A DNA stretch of 26,581 bases, taken from a virus. A model generated the notes under the pieces. It was not told the DNA's origin and did no database searches. It worked only from the letters and a program-made list of their open reading frames with translations. A program made the translations under genes and the position numbers. Shown one piece after another: positions 7,627-14,771 of this stretch. Where the stretch lies: positions 1 to 26,581 of the IMG/VR virus record IMGVR_UViG_3300042691_029454; one strand, given 5' to 3'. How positions within the stretch are numbered: position 1 is the first letter of the stretch; each line of letters begins with the position of its first letter.

Positions 7627-9732
7627 ATGACAACAACAGCTTTAGGAACAACAAGATTCGTTAAACAAGGTGTATACAGCATAAGTGCTGTATACTATGC
7701 AGACGATGTGGTGTTGTACAACGGTAAATGGTACCTGTGTACAGCAACTACAACTGCGGGAACACTGCCAACAGATGTGACCAAATTTACAGAATGGCAA
7801 GCAGCATTCAACTGGAGAGGCACTCACAACAACGCCGCTACAGCATACGCAGTTGGTGATATTGTAAAATACACAACTTCATTTACTACTGGTACAACAA
7901 ACGCTGGTACGTTTACTAGAACCGCAACTCACGTTTACAGATGTATTTTGGCGCACACTAGTAATAGTACATCTACATTCTTACCAATTGCTGCTACATA
8001 TTGGGTTGCAGTAAGTTTAAACTCTTACAATGACGGTACTGTTAGCTTAGTTAACAACAACATCACTGAATCTTGGGGTGTACAAGGCCAAAGTACAGAC
8101 AAGGGCATTGCATTTGCCAACTATGGTCGTATAGGTGAAACAGAAACTCCTTACGCAAAAGGTAATAACAAATGCCAAGGAATGATGTATGATCGCAGTG
8201 GGTTTATCACACAAAACGGTCAGTGGCGTACATGGGGACTGAATACTAACAGCTGCCAACCAAACAATTTGAATGTTGGCCCACATTCTGAAACATTTAG
8301 TTTTTACTTTAATGACTGGTTCCGTTCTACAAGTAATGGCGGCGCTGGTGTACACTCTACACCAGATAATAAAATCCCTCGCATAGTTCAAGTTGAAACA
8401 GGATGGGATTGGTGGTGCATATTGTTCAACAATGGTGAAGTTTATCATGGAGGCCAAGGCACTTCTGGTGAATCAGGTGATCGAAGCAACAGTAATAGAA
8501 ACGTTGCCCGAGTTGGTGGCACATACACTGAAACAGCAGTAGCATTAAACACATCTACACACTTGTTTAGAAACGTTCGTATTAAGAGAATTAGCTGCTC
8601 TGGCGGCGAACGAGGCGCAACGACACATCATTGCATGGCATTGGATGAAGACGGCCAAGTATGGACTTGGGGCTATAATGGTTATGGACAGTTAGGTGAT
8701 AACTCGACAACCAACCGTAATATTCCTACACTAATTAGTAGAGCGTTCTTTGGTCTAGTAAGCCCGCAAAAAGTTACAGCTATTTGGGCTGCTGGCGGTG
8801 AGTATGGATATTGTTTTGCACTAACGGATCAAAATACATTTTTTGCTTGGGGATATAACGGCTACGGATCATTGGGTTTAGGTAATACCACTAATCGAAG
8901 TATTCCAGCTGAAGTTACCACACAGGTTTGGACAGAAGCTGGAGTAGGCACAATTAGAAAACTTGTGACTTGTGACACATACTCAAGCACTCCGTTTAGT
9001 AGCACAGCAATTTTAACCAGCAAGGGAAATATTTACGTAGCGGGTTATAATGCAAGCGGTGCATTTATGTTGAACAACACGAGCCAACAGAACTCGTTTA
9101 CACAAGTAACATCTGGACCAGGATCAAGTGGAACTGCTAATGATGTGTGGTTAGTTTCAGGCCAATATCCTACAATGTATGTTACAGACATTGCAAGTAA
9201 AAAATTATGGGCAGCTGGAGCAAACAATGCTAGCCAAATGGGCACGTTGTCAACCAGCGTGACACAATATAGTACAGCACAAGAGTGTTTTAAAAATATT
9301 GGCGGCGTTGATTCGGCATTAACAGGCGTTATAAAATTAACAGCAATGGGTAGTCAAAATACTGGCGTTAACACAAACGTTATTGTAGTAACTGAAAATG
9401 GTCTAAGTTTTGCAGCTGGAAAAAATAGTCATGGTGTACTAAGTTTAGGTTGGTCAGGCACATATCACTATTCAACACTTGACGGAAATGGTAGAGAAGG
9501 TATGGGATCAAGAGCGTTCCAAATGGTTAAGATGCCACCTGCATTAATGGGTCAAGTAGCAGACGTACAATTACAGGGTTACAGTGATGGATCATCAACT
9601 ACGTACACTCGAGGCACTTGGATAGATAGAAGTGGTCGTGTTTATCAGTCTGGTTATAACAGTTCACTAAGCATAACTGGTAACGTGTATGGTCACCACC
9701 ACAATTTGATGCACCCGGTCATCACAAGTTAA
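7627..9732 (+). CDS. RCC1-propeller adhesin, copy 1, 701 aa
   Basis: Residues 11-130 hold two sugar-binding-like repeats. The first is GVYSISAVYYADDVV with YNGKWYLC. The second is GTHNNAATAYAVGDIV, which has an enlarged loop before VYRC. From about residue 185 to the end, RCC1-type repeats form what looks like a seven- or eight-bladed beta-propeller. The clearest blades are THHCMALDEDGQVWTWGYNG followed by YGQLG (333-357) and FFAWGYNGYGSLGLG (405-419), each followed by NxTTNRxIP. Later blades are degenerate (VAGYNASGAF, AAGANNASQMG, AAGKNSHGVL, QSGYNSSLSI). RCC1 folds are protein- or surface-interaction scaffolds. In eukaryotes they bind Ran and chromatin, but nothing here implies that role. 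A receptor-binding part is the natural inference from the N-terminal modules and neighbours. AAGGAC at 7616-7621 sets the start. Confidence 0.8.
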   Translation: MTTTALGTTRFVKQGVYSISAVYYADDVVLYNGKWYLCTATTTAGTLPTDVTKFTEWQAAFNWRGTHNNAATAYAVGDIVKYTTSFTTGTTNAGTFTRTATHVYRCILAHTSNSTSTFLPIAATYWVAVSLNSYNDGTVSLVNNNITESWGVQGQSTDKGIAFANYGRIGETETPYAKGNNKCQGMMYDRSGFITQNGQWRTWGLNTNSCQPNNLNVGPHSETFSFYFNDWFRSTSNGGAGVHSTPDNKIPRIVQVETGWDWWCILFNNGEVYHGGQGTSGESGDRSNSNRNVARVGGTYTETAVALNTSTHLFRNVRIKRISCSGGERGATTHHCMALDEDGQVWTWGYNGYGQLGDNSTTNRNIPTLISRAFFGLVSPQKVTAIWAAGGEYGYCFALTDQNTFFAWGYNGYGSLGLGNTTNRSIPAEVTTQVWTEAGVGTIRKLVTCDTYSSTPFSSTAILTSKGNIYVAGYNASGAFMLNNTSQQNSFTQVTSGPGSSGTANDVWLVSGQYPTMYVTDIASKKLWAAGANNASQMGTLSTSVTQYSTAQECFKNIGGVDSALTGVIKLTAMGSQNTGVNTNVIVVTENGLSFAAGKNSHGVLSLGWSGTYHYSTLDGNGREGMGSRAFQMVKMPPALMGQVADVQLQGYSDGSSTTYTRGTWIDRSGRVYQSGYNSSLSITGNVYGHHHNLMHPVITS

Positions 9733-9744
9733 AAGGAAAATAAA

Positions 9745-12147
9745 ATGGCAATATTAGATCTTGGAAAAATTAAACTGTTGTGGCGCGGAGCTTGGGCTTC
9801 TGGCACAGCATATGAAAGGGACGACGTTGTTTATAGTAACGGGTCTGTATGGATTTGCAAGCAAACACATGCAGCGTCAATTTCAGGTGAAGGACTTAAT
9901 CGTCTAGCACCAGCAAAAAGACTTAGACAAAGTGCTTACGGAGCAATTTTTGATCCGCAACAGCCAACAGTAATTTATCATGTGATAAAGTCGGGTGGTA
10001 AGTTCTTTTTAAATGGCAGATTAAATCCTAGCATTGCACTACAAAAAGGTCATAAATATCGATTTTATGTTAGTGCAACAACAATGGCCAGTGTTAACTT
10101 TAGATTTGCAACTAGTCTTGACGGCACAACTTATACCACTGGAGTAACAACTAGTGGAACACCTGGACAAAACGGTGCATACGTTGAAATTACAGTGCCA
10201 ATTGATGCTCCAAACACACTATACTATAAACAAGATGGCACAGCAGGCATAGCTGATACTGCTACCATTACAATCTCTCCTATTTGGCAAGGTTGGCAAT
10301 ATTGGGAAGAAATCAGCAGCGGCATGAAATTTGCTGGTGTATGGTCTAACTCCACACAATATTACAGAAACGATGTAGTTGTATGGGACGGATCAATGTA
10401 CATTGCAGATGCTGACAGCAGTGGAGAAATTCCTGATACAGTACAAAACAATCGAGCAGCATTTATTGATTGGACTGGACAACAAAGTACACAACGTAAC
10501 AATCACGTATGGAGATTACTAGCTGGTAATCAAGTTAAACGTAGATCAGACAACGCCATGTGGTTACCAAATCAAGGACCAATTAACTGGCCTTATTTGC
10601 ATAATGATGACTTGTCCGCAACTGCATATAGAAAAACATTTTATATTTCTTCAACAGGAAGAGTATACGGCTTAGGCATGGGAACCAGTAACAACAACGG
10701 ATATTATACAAGTCAAGGCGGCTTCATCAGCTACTTCACAGAAGTGAACTTTCAGTGGTATGACTGGTACAAGTCACTGGACGCAGTCAACAGCGACGGC
10801 GGTACAGGACCACGTATGGAAGCAGACTTTAATCCAGCAAACGGATATAATAGACTGTACAACCGTTCAGGAGAACCGCCAAAGTGTATTCAAATTGAAC
10901 AAAATCATGACTCTACATTTTTCTTGTTTGACAACGGAGAATTATGGGGCATTGGTTACAACGGCCAAGGTAACAGAGGTAACGGATTTACATCGGGTAG
11001 TACAAGACCACAACGTGTTATGAACTTGAACGATCGAAAAATTATCAAAGTCTCCATGTCAAAAGGCAAGGAAAATTCAACACATCATTGTATGGCTTTG
11101 GATAGTGAAGGTGATGTATGGACTTGGGGTTATAACGGTTACGGACAATTGGGACGTGGTACAACCACCAACGGTTACAGCCCACGTAGAATACCAAGAG
11201 AATATTTTGGTGGTGAAGAAATTATTGACATACTAGCAACTGGTATGCAATACGGTTCTAGCTACGTTAGAACAAAAAGCAACAACTTTTATTCATGGGG
11301 TTACAATGGGTACGGTCAATTAGGTATTGGCGACTCTACTGATCGTTATAAACCAACAAAGATTTTAGCATTCAATCCAGTGACAGCTGGCGGCGTATTG
11401 AAGTTTGCTGCTAGCGGACAAAGTACACTGTCGTTCCACGTATTAGATGGTAATGGATATATGTGGCATGCCGGCTATAACGCACACGGGACTGCATTAA
11501 ATGCCAGTACAACCAATAATACTACATTGGCAAGAAGTGTTACGGCCCCAACTGCTGGCACTACAGTTAACTTTTGGGCAGATTCTCCGGGATCAAGTGA
11601 TAATTACAATATGATTTATATGCGCACTACTAACGGTAATACATATTTTGCAGGTTATAACGCAGCTTATTATTTCTCAGGTATTGGCAATCAAACAAGC
11701 CCACAAACAAGCCCAGTACTAGTTCCTAATGCTACCAATTTGAAAAAGGTATTTTTGCGAGCTTCGCACAGCAATCGAATCACAGCTTTTGCAATATCTG
11801 ATAGAGGTGAACTATGGTGTAATGGTTACAGTAACTATAGTAGACATGGCAACGAGTACGGTAGTAATTCGACACAACAAGACGGTACCAATTACTATTG
11901 GTTTAGAATGGCAATCCCAGCTGGTACAAAGGTAATTGACGCAATAATTCACGACGCAGATTCAACTACTAACTATTACGGAACCAATAACTATTGGTTG
12001 TGTGATAACGGTACAATTTATGGAAACGGATTTGCTGGAGTATATCAAGAGCAAAACAGTTTCTTGATGGGTAATCAAAGAAATACTTGGCAAAGTCCAG
12101 GTAACATACTATATCCAATGCAAATATCCCGTGGATATTCAAATTAA
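9745..12147 (+). CDS. RCC1-propeller adhesin, copy 2, 800 aa, with an inserted cupredoxin-like domain
   Basis: The N-terminus (LLWRGAWASGTAYERDDVV, then VWICKQTH to residue 42) is the first sugar-binding-like repeat. Its expected closing segment (YWEEISSG, 187-193) appears only after an inserted domain at about 76-180. That insert matches the cupredoxin-like domain of the 1063-aa protein (shared NG-x-x-NP, KGHKYRFYV, TTGVT, VPIDAPNTLYY), but the copper-ligand positions are replaced. A second repeat follows at 194-260 (GVWSNSTQYYRNDVVVWDG). RCC1 blades run from about 296 to the end: ELWGIGYNGQGNRG, STHHCMALDSEGDVWTWGYN with GYGQLG (445-470), YSWGYNGYGQLGIGD (516-530), and degenerate ones after. 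An extended seventh blade includes NYYWFRMAIPAGT. The ribosome site is AAAGGAAAA. Adhesin function is inferred. Confidence 0.8.
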   Translation: MAILDLGKIKLLWRGAWASGTAYERDDVVYSNGSVWICKQTHAASISGEGLNRLAPAKRLRQSAYGAIFDPQQPTVIYHVIKSGGKFFLNGRLNPSIALQKGHKYRFYVSATTMASVNFRFATSLDGTTYTTGVTTSGTPGQNGAYVEITVPIDAPNTLYYKQDGTAGIADTATITISPIWQGWQYWEEISSGMKFAGVWSNSTQYYRNDVVVWDGSMYIADADSSGEIPDTVQNNRAAFIDWTGQQSTQRNNHVWRLLAGNQVKRRSDNAMWLPNQGPINWPYLHNDDLSATAYRKTFYISSTGRVYGLGMGTSNNNGYYTSQGGFISYFTEVNFQWYDWYKSLDAVNSDGGTGPRMEADFNPANGYNRLYNRSGEPPKCIQIEQNHDSTFFLFDNGELWGIGYNGQGNRGNGFTSGSTRPQRVMNLNDRKIIKVSMSKGKENSTHHCMALDSEGDVWTWGYNGYGQLGRGTTTNGYSPRRIPREYFGGEEIIDILATGMQYGSSYVRTKSNNFYSWGYNGYGQLGIGDSTDRYKPTKILAFNPVTAGGVLKFAASGQSTLSFHVLDGNGYMWHAGYNAHGTALNASTTNNTTLARSVTAPTAGTTVNFWADSPGSSDNYNMIYMRTTNGNTYFAGYNAAYYFSGIGNQTSPQTSPVLVPNATNLKKVFLRASHSNRITAFAISDRGELWCNGYSNYSRHGNEYGSNSTQQDGTNYYWFRMAIPAGTKVIDAIIHDADSTTNYYGTNNYWLCDNGTIYGNGFAGVYQEQNSFLMGNQRNTWQSPGNILYPMQISRGYSN

Positions 12148-12164
12148 TTTAACAGGAGTCTAAC

Positions 12165-12593
12165 ATGACATATAAAATTTTTAGTTTCGTAGAAAAAGCA
12201 GAAGTAACAAACCCCGAGTTTGTAAAAGAAGATAACACACGTCTTGATGACGTTGTACAATTGGGAACACCCGACGGAGTTACACATTACTTTAGTATTG
12301 ACACGTCAAACGTCACAATTGATGCAGATCCCTCATCAGAAGCAAAGACATATGATTTTAGTAAAGAAGCAGATGTTGCAGCAATTAAATCAGTTGTTAA
12401 CAAATTGATCACAGTGACAAACAAAATAGATGCGATTGAAAAGAAAGCAATTTCAAACCACACATTGTATAGCGTTGCGTTGGCATTAGCTAATGAAAAT
12501 GCAGAATTTGTTGCAACATTGGCAGCAGCAGAAGCTGAGAAAGACGCAATGCTACAAGGATTAGGTCTGCCTGGCACAAGCATTTTAGCATAA
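12165..12593 (+). CDS. Small helical protein of unknown function, 142 aa, inside the adhesin cassette
   Basis: I do not recognise a family. Residues 1-60 are mixed alpha/beta and acidic (VEKAEVTNPEFVKEDNTRLD). Residues about 66-130 are almost entirely helix-forming and Ala/Glu/Lys-rich (KEADVAAIKSVVNKLITVTN, then ALANENAEFVATLAAAEAEK), with spacing that could give a short coiled coil. There is no signal peptide or membrane segment. It lies 17 bases after one RCC1 gene and 13 bases before the next, with good ribosome site CAGGAG, so it is surely co-expressed with them. A fibre-assembly chaperone, a trimerisation partner or a connector protein are all plausible. T4-like phages often encode small fibre-assembly factors beside fibre genes, but no similarity to known ones is visible. 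Confidence 0.7.
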   Translation: MTYKIFSFVEKAEVTNPEFVKEDNTRLDDVVQLGTPDGVTHYFSIDTSNVTIDADPSSEAKTYDFSKEADVAAIKSVVNKLITVTNKIDAIEKKAISNHTLYSVALALANENAEFVATLAAAEAEKDAMLQGLGLPGTSILA

Positions 12594-12606
12594 TAAGGAC
12601 AATAAA

Positions 12607-14757
12607 ATGAGTTCTATAGATATTACAAAATTACGAAATAGATGGTTGGGCATTTGGAGCCCAAGCACTCAATACGTGACTAATGATGTAGTTCAGTGGA
12701 GAGGATCTAGTTACGTTTGTATCAGAGATCTTCCAGCAGAACAGATCATTGTTGCAGACACTGGCGTTAGCACAAACATGTATCAGTCTATCCCACCAAC
12801 ACTGACGTTTAGATCTATAGATCCTACGGATACAACTTATTGGGTAGATATGGCTCCTGGTATGTCATTTAGACGTACATGGGCTCCAAGAACCACATAC
12901 ACCACTGGTGATATTGTTGAGCTTGGTGGAGATTTATATATTTGTATCTTAGGCGGAATTAGAAATACTTACGTCTTAGACACTAGGTATTGGACAAAGA
13001 TTTTTGAAGGCGCTGACCGTGACCAACGCTACACAACAGCAGATTTCATGAATCAACAACCATTGGGTTGGACACGCAATATGGGTGATGTAGGCTTTCA
13101 AGGTGGCAATGCTGGCTGGTGCCACGGATTTATATCCCACCAAGGCAACTGCTATATTGGCGGTTATCTACAGCAAGGCACTGGTACTGGTCAAAATATG
13201 GTCAATACATATGGTCATTCAGGTTGGAAAACACCGTGTTTTAGTTTTGTTGACTGGTTGTTGAGTACAGATAACGGCGGCAGCGGCACATTTACTACAC
13301 CTGACGGCCTTGGTCCAAGAGTTATCCAATGGGTCCACAATGGCTCCAGCACCAACAACTACGGTAATAGTTTGTGGGTTATGAACAACGGAGAGTTATA
13401 TTCTTCTGGATATAATGCTCAAGGACAATTGGGTGTTGCAACCAGCGACACAACAACTCGCAACTGGCCAGTTCGTGTTACTAACTCATCTTTAACTGAT
13501 TGGTGGGGGAATACAATTCCTAAAAGTTTTAATGATACAAAAATTATTAAAGCTGCACAGTCAAGTCAAGGTTTGTATGATACTGATGCTAACTCATGCT
13601 TTGCATTGGGCGATGACGGAAGTCTTTGGGCATGGGGTTATAATGCATATGGACAATTAGGATTAGGTCCTAACCAAGCAGCAACCAACAGTATTGGTAC
13701 TGGAGAAACTAACCAAACACAACCACAACGTATTCCACAAAGTTTCTTTGATCATAAGAAAATTGTTGACATATATTCACGCGGCGGAAACTATGCTTGG
13801 AACTTTGCAGTAGACGAAGACGGTTATTTATGGGGGTGGGGAGTTGATATGCGCGGCGCATTAGGACTTGCAGATCGTCATGCCAGCGTAGTGGCCAGTG
13901 CTTTGAATAGACAGTACACTCCAGTGCGTATTGGCATTGATTGGAGCAAGCACGGCGGTATTAAGAAAATTCTCATGGGCGGACAACAAGCTGGTACATA
14001 TCAGTGGGCATTTATCTTAGACGGTAACGGCTACTTGTGGACTTCAGGCGAGTACGTTAACAACGGACAAAACAGACTGTACAACATGTCCAACTATACC
14101 ACCAGTGAACGTAGTGCTAAATTTACCCGTATGGATAAAAACTGGTATAGCGAGCACAGTATTGAAAACTTCTGGGTTGTTGGATCTGATGACTGGAACA
14201 TTATCATTAGAGAAAAAGGCACTGGATTAACCTACATTTGGGGCGCCAACGAGTTTGGTCATTTAGGAAGTTCAGCAAATCATCGTTATAGCGGCTCAGG
14301 GTATACAATGATGCCAACAGCAGTTCGTGGAGTTCGTTATGTTAAAGATGCAACGCCAACACACTGCGGCAACACTGGAGCAACCACATTTTTAGTTGTA
14401 ACTGATGACGGTGAAGTTTGGGGCATGGGAGATAATGGCTATGGCAGTTTAGCGTGGGGAAGTGCCGGCGATGATAGTCCGTGGAACACTGAAACAGAAG
14501 ACAACGGATCTAATAACTACTGGCGCAGAGCATTGCTACCACCAGGCACAACAATTAGTGGTGTATACGGTTTCGGTCACTCTGGCTATGACGGTTCAAT
14601 GTTTATAACTGACACTGGTGGGTATATGCTAGCAGGGTTTGACGGTACTGATGGCTATCACTCAATTCAAGGGCACATTAATACGACTGCATATAGAGAC
14701 ACCGCTGGTAACAGTGGAGCCAATCATTGGTACACAATGCACAGTTACCCAGGTTAA
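12607..14757 (+). CDS. RCC1-propeller adhesin, copy 3, 716 aa
   Basis: Residues 10-40 (RNRWLGIWSPSTQYVTNDVV, then SSYVC) match the first N-terminal repeat of the sister proteins. As in copy 2 the repeat is interrupted, here by about 35 residues before TTYWVDMAPG (76-85). A second repeat spans 86-135 (RTWAPRTTYTTGDIV, LYICILGG). The propeller covers about residues 165-716. Its clearest blades are ELYSSGYNAQGQLG, SLWAWGYNAYGQLGLG, YLWGWGVDMRGALGLAD, TYIWGANEFGHLG and EVWGMGDNGYGSL. It shares with copies 1 and 2 the segment FSFVDWLLSTDNGGSG near the propeller start and an extended penultimate blade (NNYWRRALLPPGTTIS). AAGGAC precedes the start. Overall identity to copies 1 and 2 is modest, so the duplications are old or have diverged quickly. 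Confidence 0.8.
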   Translation: MSSIDITKLRNRWLGIWSPSTQYVTNDVVQWRGSSYVCIRDLPAEQIIVADTGVSTNMYQSIPPTLTFRSIDPTDTTYWVDMAPGMSFRRTWAPRTTYTTGDIVELGGDLYICILGGIRNTYVLDTRYWTKIFEGADRDQRYTTADFMNQQPLGWTRNMGDVGFQGGNAGWCHGFISHQGNCYIGGYLQQGTGTGQNMVNTYGHSGWKTPCFSFVDWLLSTDNGGSGTFTTPDGLGPRVIQWVHNGSSTNNYGNSLWVMNNGELYSSGYNAQGQLGVATSDTTTRNWPVRVTNSSLTDWWGNTIPKSFNDTKIIKAAQSSQGLYDTDANSCFALGDDGSLWAWGYNAYGQLGLGPNQAATNSIGTGETNQTQPQRIPQSFFDHKKIVDIYSRGGNYAWNFAVDEDGYLWGWGVDMRGALGLADRHASVVASALNRQYTPVRIGIDWSKHGGIKKILMGGQQAGTYQWAFILDGNGYLWTSGEYVNNGQNRLYNMSNYTTSERSAKFTRMDKNWYSEHSIENFWVVGSDDWNIIIREKGTGLTYIWGANEFGHLGSSANHRYSGSGYTMMPTAVRGVRYVKDATPTHCGNTGATTFLVVTDDGEVWGMGDNGYGSLAWGSAGDDSPWNTETEDNGSNNYWRRALLPPGTTISGVYGFGHSGYDGSMFITDTGGYMLAGFDGTDGYHSIQGHINTTAYRDTAGNSGANHWYTMHSYPG

Positions 14758-14771
14758 TTTAAAAGGTCAAA

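Noticed and set aside
8047-8457. 136-residue open frame on the minus strand inside the first RCC1 gene
   Set aside because: It lies wholly within a well-supported coding gene, has odd composition (Cys/Thr/Ile-rich) and no ribosome site. It is a by-product of codon use in the real gene.
7627-14757. Diversity-generating retroelement target in the Asn/Tyr-rich propeller ends
   Set aside because: Asn and Tyr codons are abundant, but no reverse transcriptase, template repeat or C-type-lectin target is visible in the window.
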